From Puffinus mauretanicus (lineage: Eukaryota; Chordata; Aves; Procellariiformes; Procellariidae), in NCBI GenBank assembly GCA_023333565.1, contig JAJKFH010002646.1, positions 1,922,001 to 1,986,000 of the forward strand: DNA of 64,000 nt, read 5' to 3'. The notes under the pieces were generated by a model. That model worked only from the letters and a program-made list of their open reading frames with translations. It was not told where the DNA came from and did no database searches. Below are positions 26,641 to 37,610 of the stretch, piece by piece; the first letter of the stretch is position 1, and each line of letters starts with the position of its first letter. Made by a program: the position numbers and the translations under genes.

Positions 26641-28789
26641 TTTGCTTCCTCTGGCCCAAATTCACCCTGACACACAGTCCTCCCTGTGGCTCTGCAATTG
26701 GCCCCCACCCTCCTAGGCTGCCCGTGGTCTTCCTCACCACAGCCTCTGATGCTGTACAACAGCCTTGGCTCTTGCAGATGAGGGAGGCATCCCTGGCTTT
26801 CCTCCACCTTGGGCTGCTCCTTTCCCCCAGCCCAGGGGCTCCCCCAGCAAGTCCTACCCATGGCAAGCTCTGCGGAGAGCGGCCGCTGCACAGCCCCGCG
26901 CTGCCTGTCAGGGGGTATTACTGGGTCTCTTAGAGAGGATGTTCAGTAAATCCACTCCAAGGAAGTAATTTAATATTAAGCAAGTGAATTATTACAGGCC
27001 CTAAATTCTGAGATAGAAGCTCTTAGTAAGGCTTTTTGGATAAGGTCTTACTATCTATTCAGCCTAGTATGGTAGTCTGGAGAGTATTTCAATATGACAT
27101 AAAAGCTTGAACTTGACAAACTATTATTCAAAAGATTTTTTCCTTTGGTCAGTTTTGTAACTCTTTTTTTTTGTTAATATTAACTTTGATAAGCTTCTGG
27201 AAACAATTGCATTTGTGAGAACCAGAGCCAAAAAAAGAAGAAAAAAGGCATTAACATGTCAGCCTTCAATGTGTCATTTGTTACATGCTCTCCTTCTGTT
27301 AAGTATGGCCTTTCTTTCACCTCCATCTGCCTTCTAATGAATTTGAAAGTAAAAAACAAAAGAGAGCAAAATCCAAACTTTTTTATTGCTTACTCTTTCA
27401 AAGTGCAACCCATTCAGATGGAGATTATTTTCCTGGAAGAGCTGATAGAGTTTCTTGGGACAACTGCAACACTAGTAGGAAAAACGTAGTAGATGTGCTA
27501 CAGGAAGCTATCTATGTTGACAAAGAGAAGGTTATGATCTAATGTGATTTCTCCTCTCCCTTCCAGTCTGTAATATTATACGGGCAGAAGAAGGAACGTA
27601 CCGATAAAATCAGTTTTTGGTTAATTATGTCCTACTCATTTACATTCACCTTTAACTTCAGCTAAGCAACTTCATTCTCACACATGAACATCATCTTGCA
27701 GGGTTATTTCTGTTCTGAAATCCTGACATAATGTTTCTCCTGCAGTCAAGAGCTGACAAACGTGCATTTGCAGCGTGCCAGCTAGGCAGTACTGCGATTC
27801 AGAAACGGGTGCTGGCTTAGCGGAGAGAAGAGCACAGTGCTCACGGTGAGACGGTCTGTGACACCCACCAGAAGGAAGAGGGAACAAACAGGAGAGGAAA
27901 CTGAAATGATGTGTACCTTCCTCACGTGTGGCGTTGAATAAAGCCAAATCAACAACTTTCCATATTTGGCTCCATAGTAGACATTGCATTTCCAAGGTTT
28001 AATGCCAAGTGCTTTTCCTCTGCATTTCTGTTTTCATGCTGAGAAATGATCAGCATATTGATGCAAAGTGCATAGCTCCATTTTTCCTCTAGCTTTGCAC
28101 TAGATATTTGGAAACTGGCAACCTGGAGTCATAGGTGCAGGGAAGTGTTGCTTCCAGGAAGAGTGTATGCACTTGACAGCTTTGGCTGCAGACGCTTTTC
28201 TTCTTGAATTTTTCATTAACAGAGTTTTGTATATACCTACACATAGAGCATAAGGTATTATCTAATTCCCCAGGGAGTCTGCACTTGGCATGGTACATGA
28301 ATGTAATACCTTTAGCTTTTGACATGACTTTTGTTGCAGCTGAGCATGGATAGATCTCCAAAAAGTCACCGTTCTTCCTCAGCCAGGACCTCCACTACAC
28401 CTGCCAGGTAAAGCTAAAAATAAATAGACACTCTCTTCCATTAGAAAAACATGGAGGTTTCCAAAGCTTGTTTTCGTCTTACACTGGGACAAACAGTTGA
28501 ACTCTCTCTTTTTTTTTGACAGAACAAAATATATTGAATATACTGATATTATAACTTGTGATTTAACATATCCTAAAGGCAAACTGAAATAGTATTATTT
28601 CCCACAAAAATTTTGAAAAAATTGATCCATTACCTCAAAATATTTCAGTGTGAGTGAGTAACAGGTTATGTACTTTTTTAACAAGTTCTCCCTCCCTTTA
28701 ACAAGTATTTGTGACCTTCTTTTATCCACCTCAAATACCTCAAGAGCAGGTCATTACGTCACTATCTGGCTACCTCAGATTTTTTAATT
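26641..28789. other. Non-coding sequence, no gene seen
   Basis: A GC-rich patch at about 26660-26930 gives open frames up to 143 codons on the plus strand and 122 on the minus strand. They overlap one another and the end of the CR1, with no recognisable domain. The remainder is AT-rich unique sequence in which I can name nothing. Confidence 0.55.
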
Positions 28790-28920
28790 AATTCACCGTG
28801 ACAGGTCCCGTGTGTATTAAGTGGTATTATCCCTGCTATACAGATAGGGGAATTACTCAAGGATACAGAAAAAGAATGTCTTCCAGGCCCAGGGATAGTG
28901 TTCTCTCTCAGACACATCCC
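28790..28920 (+). repeat. MIR-like ancient SINE remnant
   Basis: The stretch 'ggtattatccctgctataca' (28822-28841), followed by 'gataggggaattactcaagg', resembles the MIR-type SINE block that in good copies reads like tattatcccc-attttacagatgaggaaactga. A degraded match to the block after it follows. MIR-like elements are tRNA-derived, non-autonomous and very old in amniotes. The match is short and divergent, so chance similarity is possible. Confidence 0.4.
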
Positions 28921-31900
28921 ATACACATTTTTAGCTCCAAATATCGAGCCATAGACTCAGACAACTGCAAGCAACCTACATTCTGCTCTTTCTGGGTCCT
29001 CTTTGCCTCCGCTGAGCTGCCAGCCTAAGTCCCCAGCGACACCTGCACGCACAGCATAGGCCAGGCGCAGACCTCAGCTCTCTTCTCTGTCAGTCTCGAA
29101 TAGACACTGCCTCAACCAGAAACCAGGGACCTTGGAGATGTCCTAACCCATGGCGGATGTCAACAGTCCTCAAAGGCTCACACAGCACCCGTAGGTCAGT
29201 ATGGCTGAGCTATAAACTTGTCTGTCCCAGCTGTGCCGTATCGTTATGGACGGGGAAGTGAGGTGATAGTGCTGGAGGATGCATGAACCCAGCCGTGCTC
29301 CGCTCCTTAGGGGCGAAGTATCTTAGCGCAGAACTGCAAAACAGAGGTATTTCACTGAGGGTATTTCACTTGTGGGCTGCAATCTTTCATTATATATTGC
29401 AAAAATGCCATCTCTTAAACACAATCCTCTTGATGTTGTCCCACATTGCACATGTAGCTACGCACTGATCTCTTCTGAAACTAGTGCCTAAGTGGCATCA
29501 TTTATGTCATTTGCAGCGATTGTGCTGTGATTTACCACTCTGTAATAAGTATTGGTTGTTGTTGGTCTCCAGGTCTTAAGTTTTTGTTTATCATGAAAAT
29601 AGACAAGTTTTCATCATCAAATTGTCAAAATGTATAGGTGTAACTCATGTCTGTGCCTTTCTTCTCCAATATGATCTCAACAGCTACAGGGTAGAAGGAT
29701 TCAGAAAAGTTTCCCTGTTCTATTAAAGTCTTACTTTTCTCCCTAGGAGAATTAATTTCTATTTAACAGGTGGAAACATTTAGAAAATCCCACAGTGAAG
29801 TAAAAATAACATCATTTCTGCCATCGACACAGAACCCCCTCACAGCTTTCGCAGGAGGATTCGCCCTAAGGAAATACTGTTGCAGCAAGTATAATTACAG
29901 CAGGGTAATACATACTGGAGAGCCAAATTATAGCAGCTTTATCAGAGACTGTATTATACCACTAAATCTGTTTTACTACATGCTTTACTAAAGATTTTCT
30001 TTAGAAGTTGAGGAGACTGTGACAGAGCTTCTATCAACGAATGGGCAATTCAATAGATTAATATTGACTGTGCGGTTCTGATATCCTGGGAGATTTAAAT
30101 ATAGTCTTCAATATTGTCCAAGTTTCCCTTCTTTTCCTGCTCATTTTTTGTAAGACTCAAAACAGTGTTTCCATCTTGTCATCCATTTGCTCATCCTGAT
30201 TGACACTGTGTGGTATTGTGCAGATGCTGGATGTGGAGGGTACTCTTTTGCTGTGAGTTGTGGTGTCCCCTTTCCGTCTTACCTTTTCCCAATTATACCT
30301 ATTGCAGGGTTATTCACTGCCTCCCTCTGCCCAAACCCTAGGTAATATAATAAACCCTGGGCCTCAATTTCCCTTGTTGTCCTCCCAAGCACACAGTGGA
30401 GTCTTAAAATGGTAACTTGCACCTGCTCTTCACCAAACGCTCTTCCAGTTTCTGGCATCTTCATTTCAACAAGGTCCTGCAAGGACAAGCCACATTTTCT
30501 CACCTGTTTAAAGCAAAACTCTACATCCTCCACAACAAAGTGGATCTGCGGTTTCTATTGAGACTATTGGATTTTATTTATAAACATTTGGAGCAACAAA
30601 ATGTAAATCCCTTCCCAGAGGAAGGTGGCCAGAGACGTGTTCTGCATGCACGTACGTGCGTGGGTGGGTGGGTGTAGCAATGGCTGTGTTTCCTCCCCAC
30701 TCCCCTCAGCCCCGCAGCAATGCCAGGGCACCTTCCCCGTCCATGTGAAAGTGCGGCAGAAGCCCTCCTTTCCTGGTGCCACGCAGGGGGCCAAGCAGAC
30801 CTTTGATATAAAATTCCTTTTACTTTATCCTGTCCCCAGTTTCACTGCATTGCGGACTTTTTGACTGAAACCATGTTTAACCCAGAGTTTCCACAGCCAA
30901 GTACGGCACCTGGTGGGTTTCAGCTGAGCTGTTAGGTATTAGGGGTCATTTCATTACAGGGAAGAAGAGAATAGTATCTTTCCTTCCCCCCAGGTGTACA
31001 TTTGGGGGTCTGCTGTTGTTCTCTGTCTGCCCCTGCTGCCTGCAGGGCTGGGGGACAGCCGGGGGTGCAGAGCAAGAGGGAGGCTGAAGGCAAGGGAAGA
31101 AGCAGTGCCTGAGCTCCCAGGCGGTTCCTGCTCCTCCCGTCCGGCACGTCGCTCCTGCCTGGGGCTGCCGTGGGCTGGATCCCACTGACAGCAGCTCCCA
31201 GTGCTCCCTGGCAGGCCGGGGGACGTGAATGGTGTGGCGGGGACAAAGAAAGGAGACCTGCATCCCACCAAACCTCTGGATAACAGCTCATGAAATATAT
31301 TCTGTGCTTTACCTCATACATCTGGTCTCCGAAAAACCCAGCTGAGTCTCGCAGCTATAGGGACAAAGCATTTTTCAAGTATGCCCATTTTGTCTAATTC
31401 CAAGCTGTTACAGTAATTGGCATCCAGATTTTCCTAACCAAAGTAGGAAAAAAATAGTAATCACCTGTCCATTACTCTGTTAGGCACAGAATGAAACTCT
31501 AGGAGACAGTTGCCTCCCACACGGTAGGCAGCTGGTCATTGGCAGGGAGCGCAGAAGAGTACTCCTAAAATCCCAAGTCACAGTCCTCTAAGGCAATGAA
31601 AGGAGACTGCTAAAATGTGCAATATTGCTGAAGATGACAAGAGAGAATAAAGAAGTCCTGGTTACTATTGAATAACCCTTCAGGAACTACTGCCTTTTAC
31701 TAAATATCTCTTTGGCTGATGCATTAAAAGGTATTAGTGTATTAGGGCTGATTTGGGTGACAGCTTGTGCTGAGATCCTTTACTTTTCTCTGAAATTCAA
31801 CCAAGCCACAATAGATTAGGAAATGAGGCTTCTTTTCTTTATTTTTTTCCTGCTAATTATGATGGTCTCTGTAAAAGCACTGCCCAGTCAAAGATCAGGG

Positions 31901-31949
31901 CCCAGTTGTGCTAAAGCTTTTACAGTTTCCACTGGCAGCAAGTGTCCCA
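28921..31949. other. Non-coding sequence with a GC-rich patch
   Basis: There is no gene I can support. The part from about 30620 to 31240 is GC-rich with moderate CpG content. It carries several overlapping open frames of 105-129 codons on the minus strand in different phases, which suggests composition rather than coding. It includes the alternating purine-pyrimidine tract at 30643-30662 followed by a GGGT run. Confidence 0.55.
30643..30674. repeat. Alternating purine-pyrimidine tract plus GGGT run
   Basis: Positions 30643-30662 alternate pyrimidine and purine without a break for 20 bases. They contain two perfect palindromes: tgcatgca at 30643-30650 and gcacgtacgtgc at 30648-30659. A GGGT-type run with three GGG tracts follows to 30674. 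Such alternation favours left-handed DNA under negative supercoiling; that it does so here is inference. Confidence 0.85.
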
Positions 31950-32480
31950 AGCTTACCATCGTTTTGTGAACAATTATGTCTAGTTTTGTTTTGCACTAAG
32001 TTCCTGTTAGCTGTATTAGTAAGGCTCCTAGTTCTTGTATTGGAAGAAAGAGATGCTCCTTCTTCACCCTCTTTATGCCATCATGATTTTTTACATCTAG
32101 ATTATTTCCCCTTACTCCTCTTTGTGTCTTTTCAGAGGGATGATCTTGGCCTGCTTGTTCCTTCAGCCAAAACTACGGGAGCCTTCCTGTGATTTGATCC
32201 TCTGTGATACACTTCCCTGAACCTCTCCCAACACCAGAGCATCATTTTGGAGATTAAGCAACTTAGAACTGCACACAGTATTCAATTTTTATGTATTTCC
32301 TCCGGGGCTGAACTAGAATACAACTGCCATTTTTCTGCTTATACATAAAGTGAGAGCTGGCCCATCTATCTTCAAAGCAATTTGTATTTTACAGTGACAT
32401 CTCTGCATCAGAGCAACCCTGTGAGATGTTGAGAACTTCAAAATGCAAAGTGTCCTCCATTCCTCTTCAAGTCCTACAAC
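31950..32480 (-). mobile_element. Old CR1-type LINE remnant, antisense
   Basis: The plus strand matches the antisense of the old CR1 consensus over about 500 bp, in the correct order. It shows 'ctcctagttcttgtattgga' (32025-32044), 'gatgctccttcttcaccctc' near 32052, 'gccatcatgattttttacat' near 32078, 'ccctgaacctctcccaacac' near 32215, and 'agaactgcacacagtattca' (32265-32284). In coding terms this spans the region downstream of the reverse-transcriptase core. All frames are broken. Confidence 0.78.
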
Positions 32481-34149
32481 TCTGAGTAGTTTTTCTTTAT
32501 GCTATGCGAAAAGTTTTGTTCCCTTCCCCTTATCTTTTTACACTGTGGGATTTTTTGCAGGAGTGGGTGAGGGTGTTAGTTTTCTTCTTAATGAAATTTC
32601 ACTAACACTGTAATAAACAAGAGACACAATAATACATTATTTTAATATCTTTCCCTGCGCACTGAGGATGCCTCTTTGTAGACTGCTGATCTTGTTCTCA
32701 TGATCTTAAGATAGACAATGGATGGCTTGCTGGATTGGAGGATAGTTAGGATGCTTAATTAAAACCAATAAATCTAAGCTTTTAACGGTAGATGGAGTAA
32801 ATGATGAAGTTTTACCAAATCTTCTTTACAAACTTTAGCCTCATTTTTCATTTGAATTTATAGGTTGCAACATCATTGAATATAATTCTTGTCTATAATA
32901 TGCTTTATTAAACTGCGCAAGCAGGTTTGTCCCAATAGGCTAATCTGCTTGGTAAGAAAAATTGAGCTGATTAAATGATGCCCACTTCATCCTCATTAGA
33001 AAGCTCTTTCAGTATAATAAAGCGCAGCCATGTCACAGCTCCTGGCTATTTGCAACACTCATTATTATCCTTATTACACCTCTTCATAATCTGTCTCAAC
33101 CATTTACTGGCGTATATTAATGTATGTGTTCTGATTGCAAAGTGTCCATCTCAGGTTTTATGGCCAGCACAGTCTCAAGCAGGGTGCCTAAATCTATATG
33201 TCAGGCATCTGTCCTAAATCCATATGTCAAGGAAAAGGCATCTACCAGCTGACATTTTGACCAGCCCTGTGCTCAAAGTGCCTTTCTGCTGCAGGTATGC
33301 TGCCATACATGCCAGCAAAATGCTCCTGATGCAGGCATAGCTCTATATTGGTAAAAAAAAATATCTTGTATATTTTTGCACATATAATTTTCTATGGCCC
33401 TTTAGGATGATATAAGCTGGGCTAAAACTATTTCAGACCAATTTTGCCAATTATCTGAGCCTCCATTAGAATGTGATGGTATTTCTGATGTTACTCAGAG
33501 TCTGAAAAGCATACAGCTATGCCTTAGGGGTCCTGAACTCGTTTAGCTGATTAAGTCTCAATTCAGGTACTAAGCCCTTTTCCCTTTTTCCAGGCATGGT
33601 ATGTTTATAGGCTTTTTAAAAAGTTATTATTTATTTCCAGGTGTAACTAGAGCTTTCCTTGCCAAGTCATCTGCCTTGTGACAACTCTTCTCAGCTCCTG
33701 GTTTCCCTCCCTCTCTTTCTTTTTTTCAGTGGCAAGCTGCTCATTTTATTGTAAATGACAGATTTTATTCCTCACTTTAGAAGACCTGTTCCTTTTCTTT
33801 CTCAAGCCTGTCCTTCACTTCCACTATGATATTATTTCTTTCCTTTTGGGTTTATTAATTGACTTTTTAGTTGGACTGCACAATGTGATTGTGAGGCACT
33901 TCATTATCAAGAAGAAAGACTGTGAGCAGAATGTGCAAGGTAATGGGGAGCTATTTGTGATTGTTTACTAGTCCCAGAAAAAGGTACACTCAAACCCAGA
34001 AAGGCATGGTATTAGAAAATTAGCCTAGAAATAGCTGCAAATTATTGTGCACACACATGCACGCATGCTCAGAGAGAGGGTGACCGGATAGAAAGTGATG
34101 TAAATAAGAGGTAAGAATTCTCAAAAATCGGTAAGAAAAGGAAAACTGA
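32481..34149. other. Non-coding sequence, no gene seen
   Basis: I recognise no transposon or gene. The part at about 32860-33130 is AT-rich with homeodomain-like words such as 'ctgattaaatgatgcc', and is the kind of sequence often conserved near developmental genes. That is an impression only. Pyrimidine-rich tracts at about 33705-33730 are simple composition. Confidence 0.5.
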
Positions 34150-35210
34150 ACATGGATCAATCAGTAGCCAGTTGAAGGAAGGGCACAAGAAAGACATTTT
34201 TTAAACATAGCAGGAACAAATGGAACAATGATCTTGGTTCATTGTTAAGAGTATTAAATTAACATCAAATAAGTATCTTTTTAGTGAGGACCTAACAGGA
34301 CTCAGGTCTTGGACCTGTTCAGCTTAATCTTTTTATCAATGATCTAGAAGAAAATATATGCTTATTACTGATAAAGCATTCAGATGACACAAATATATAG
34401 TCCTGATACATTACAAAAAAAAAAAAAAAGGACAATAGTTAGAGATCTTTATTGTTTACAAAGGAGATTAAAAATAACCCATATGTGTTTTGATATGGGC
34501 AAGCAGAAGCCATATTTCAGCATAAAAGGGATGTAGGACTGGGAGATTTACATGGGTAAGCCACATAGGTTCTGAAAAATGAGTGGTGGCTGATACAAGT
34601 TGAGTGCAGGCCATGTCCATAGGTGTGGTACCAATACACACTTTGGGTGTAGAAAAAAAGGAATACCAAGCTGAACTAGAAAAAATGTACCTGACAGGTG
34701 CAATTTCTGCTAGGCATCCGTACTTCAAGAGAAACGCTGAGAAATTGAACGTAACTCAGAGAAGAAAACCTTGACAATGATTAAAGAATTGAAAGATACG
34801 CCTTGTAGCAAGGCACTCAAAATGTCAATATATTTGGATTATCAAAGAGAAGGTTAAGGGAAAGTCTGTTTTCAATTCAGAAGTATCTACAAAGGGAAGA
34901 AAATGTTACGAATGGAGGATCTTCAGAGTAGTATATAAAAACACAGTTGAAAGTTGAGGTAAAAGAAATGCATACTAGAAATAAACTGGAAGCTTTATCA
35001 GGGAAGATAATTAAAACTGGAATAACACACAGGGAAGTTAGATCAGCGCTGGATGTTTCTTTCTAAAAGGTTTGATCTTTACCAACTGTTACCAGATGGA
35101 GAGAAGCAAGAAACAGTAACATATTCTTGGAAGTCCTCTATATATTTTAGAAAGTCAGACTAGAGGGTCCCAATAACCTCTGATGGCTTTTTAAAATCAG
35201 TAAAACAGTC
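34150..35210 (+). mobile_element. Old CR1-type LINE, sense, reverse-transcriptase part to 3' end
   Basis: From 34305 the plus strand still encodes GLGPVQLNLFINDLEEN, matching the GPVLFNIFINDL block of CR1 reverse transcriptase. Shortly after, 34375-34392 reads HSDDTN where an active copy has FADDTK. Further along, 'caaagagaaggttaaggg' near 34843 and 'actagagggtcccaataacc' (35160-35179) with 'ctctgatggctttttaaaat' match the ORF2 end and the 3' terminus of the older CR1 type. A run of 15 A at about 34415-34429 lies inside and looks like a later expansion. The copy is 5'-truncated and full of stops. Confidence 0.85.
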
Positions 35211-35900
35211 TTGAATTCATTAAATATATATTTTTTTTTTTCACACATTGTTTATGAAAATGCTACATTTTTAGTATTTGATAACAACCTTCTAAAATTC
35301 TCCAAAAAGGGGGGCATTTTATTTTTACAGTTTTTCCATCAGAACCCCTCAAAATTCTCAGTCACTAATTCTTCCTAAAAAACTCAGAATCTCGATGATT
35401 ACTCCCTTATTTTTTCCATTGCTTCTTCCCTTCTTATTCTGATATCCAATTGTTTCAGGGAGAAGAAGGGAAGTGAGTTAATACTGACACCACAAATCAT
35501 TGTCTAAAAAAAAAAGTCTCTAATTAAATTGGAACATACTTTATTTGTGGTTTTTGTTTGGTTTTTTTTTTCATATTGAATGTAAGTCATTATCAAGTAT
35601 GTCTACCAATTGCTCATCTGATGAGCATTGACTTGGAACTTTGCTGGAAGTGTTAAGGGATTTAATGAAACCACAAAACTGGTTCCAGGAATTAGCCATT
35701 ACACAGAGGGGGAAAAATGTAGATAGCAGTGCAAGACTTTTTAGTTCTCTGTGTTACACTGCAGGAAAGTAGTCTGGCTTTAGAATGACAGCTCAGCCAT
35801 AGGATAATTGTACTCTTAAAACACAGAAACACAGTGCACCTTGCCTGGAAAGAGATTTTATAATAGTTTAGTCATAGCTATTTTCAGTGACTCAGAGAGC
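35211..35900. other. AT-rich non-coding sequence
   Basis: About 700 bases lie between CR1 copies. Poly-A and poly-T runs are present near 35229-35240, 35505-35515 and 35561-35570. No gene or named repeat is seen. Confidence 0.55.
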
Positions 35901-36026
35901 AGAATCATAGAATAGAATCATAGAATCATTAAGGTTTGAAAACACCTCTAAGATCATGGAGTCCAACCGTCAACCCAACACCACCATGCCCACTAAACCA
36001 TGTCCCCAAGCGCCACATCTACAGTC
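35901..36026 (-). mobile_element. CR1 LINE 3' tail, antisense, strongly 5'-truncated
   Basis: The plus strand begins with the CR1 terminal microsatellite in antisense ('agaatcatagaat', repeated with a small slip). It continues through 'aatcattaaggtttgaaaac' and 'ccaacaccaccatgcccact' (35977-35996), which is the antisense 3' UTR of a relatively young avian CR1 type. Only about 125 bp were copied. Few differences from the remembered consensus suggest it is younger than the other CR1 copies here. Confidence 0.9.
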
Positions 36027-36029
36027 TTA

Positions 36030-36075
36030 CAGAATCATAGAATCATTAAGGTCAGAAAAGACCTCTAGTAGCAAT
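36030..36075 (-). mobile_element. Second CR1 3' tail fragment, antisense
   Basis: Immediately after the previous fragment the tail starts again: 'agaatcatagaatcattaag' (36031-36050) and 'gtcagaaaagacctctag'. It then stops after about 45 bp. It is either an independent very short insertion into or next to the first tail, or a tandem duplication of it. Confidence 0.8.
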
Positions 36076-36889
36076 GACATCCATAAGAACTCCTGCAAAC
36101 TTGGAATCAGCTGCGGGGTTGCTGGTGGGCGAAAGCTAGCGACGGAGATTTGTGGCCCATTGCTATGTGTTTGCCTTGATATGCCATGAAAATTCCTCTA
36201 GACACTAATATTGTGCTAATATTCATACTGTGAGCAGAATGACCCAGGTAATTATATGTGGGCTGTGTCTGACATCAATCTGAAGGCTGTACAGGATTCA
36301 TTTGTTAATGAAGTAAAAGTTGACAGCATAATTAATACCAGTAAAGCATGGAAAATAGGTCTGGTCAAACACAGATAATTTCCTTCTTTGATAAGTTTAC
36401 AAATTTAGTCAACAAAGATAAAATAATCACCTAACTGTAATACATCCAGACTCCTTAGTAACAAACACCATTATGATAAAAAATATATGGAGTGCAGTAT
36501 CAGGAAAATACAACTTAGAATGGATCCAGTGTTGTCTAGCAGTCAAATTTTAACCACTAATTTTCAGTGGGGAATCACTGGCAAACATTCTGCAAGCGTT
36601 GCCAGTAGGCTGAATACTACCGAAAATTTTGTGAAGATCTGGAAATAATCGTGAGCTCATTCTTGACAGAAACTTTGGATGATACTGGTAAAGTGGTAAA
36701 TACTGGTGAAGGCTAGGCAGTCTTCTCAGAAATCTGAATAATTCAATATGGTAGCACCTTCATACAGAAAATATTTTCATACAGCCAATACTTCCTAATA
36801 TACAGGAACAGAAACTTTAGCCCATACCAAAAGAATGGGTATTTATTGGCAAATCGCTGACTCCTCAAAACCACTGGGGATTAGAAAGA
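36076..36889. other. Non-coding sequence, no gene seen
   Basis: This is AT-rich sequence between CR1 fragments. The last part may be an unrecognised, more diverged continuation of the sense CR1 that follows. No gene is seen. Confidence 0.5.
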
Positions 36890-37610
36890 GTGAAAAGGTG
36901 AATGGAGGCCACTGTGAAGAAAAATGCAAATCTTGTCAGTAGTAAGAGAGGACACCAAGCAGGAGCAAAGCCATGCTTTTACCCCAGGGACAGGCGAGCC
37001 TGGTACAGAACTGTTCCATATATTTTTAATAGCAGCATGTTTTGGAACAATCTTGAAATATTAGAGAATGTGCATAAGAGATTCACAGAAATTATCTGAG
37101 AGTGGGAGCAAATGCTTCTCGGTGAAGAGATTTTCAGTATTTTTACACTTTAGTTACTGCACTGAGCTTTGTGTCACTGTTCCCATCGCTTGACCTAATT
37201 CTCCAAAAGGCCGCTCTGTGTAGTGTATCAAAAGGGAGCGAAAGAGGCAAATTATCTGCGAAGTGTACATCCCTTAATAGGAAAAAATACTGGGGACTAT
37301 GTCTTCAGCCAATCTGGGAAAGTCATGCTAGGAACCAAGGCAGACAAATTTAAATGGGAAACAAGACACAGATTCTTAATGATGAGTGTGCTTGGCCATT
37401 GCTAAAAATCTGCAGTGGTGGCTTCTCTCTCTCTCATTGTATTCACGTCAGGTCTGAAGACATTTAGGAAAGTCACTATATTCAAAATGAGCTATTGGGC
37501 TTCCTGTAAAAGGCAGTGGGGAGAAAATGTTCAGCCTGGTCATACAGGAGACCGCTCTCTAACAATGTAGTGCTCTCTGGCCTCAAATTCTGTGCAGTAC
37601 TGCCACTGGT
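36890..37610 (+). mobile_element. Old CR1-type LINE, sense, ORF2 end and 3' end
   Basis: The plus strand follows the old CR1 consensus in order. It shows 'ttggaacaatcttgaaatat' near 37042 (ORF2 end region), 'aaagtcatgctaggaaccaa' (37318-37337), 'gacaaatttaaatgggaaac' (37343-37362), and 'atgatgagtgtgcttggcca' near 37379. The 3' UTR follows with 'gagctattgggcttcctgta' (37489-37508), 'atacaggagaccgctctcta' and 'ctctctggcctcaaattctg'. No usable frame remains. Together with the copy at 34150-35210 it shows that this older CR1 type was active in the lineage. Confidence 0.87.

Noticed and set aside
30932..31321. Three overlapping minus-strand frames of 105-129 codons
   Set aside because: Three phases open at once point to GC content, not coding; no domain recognised.
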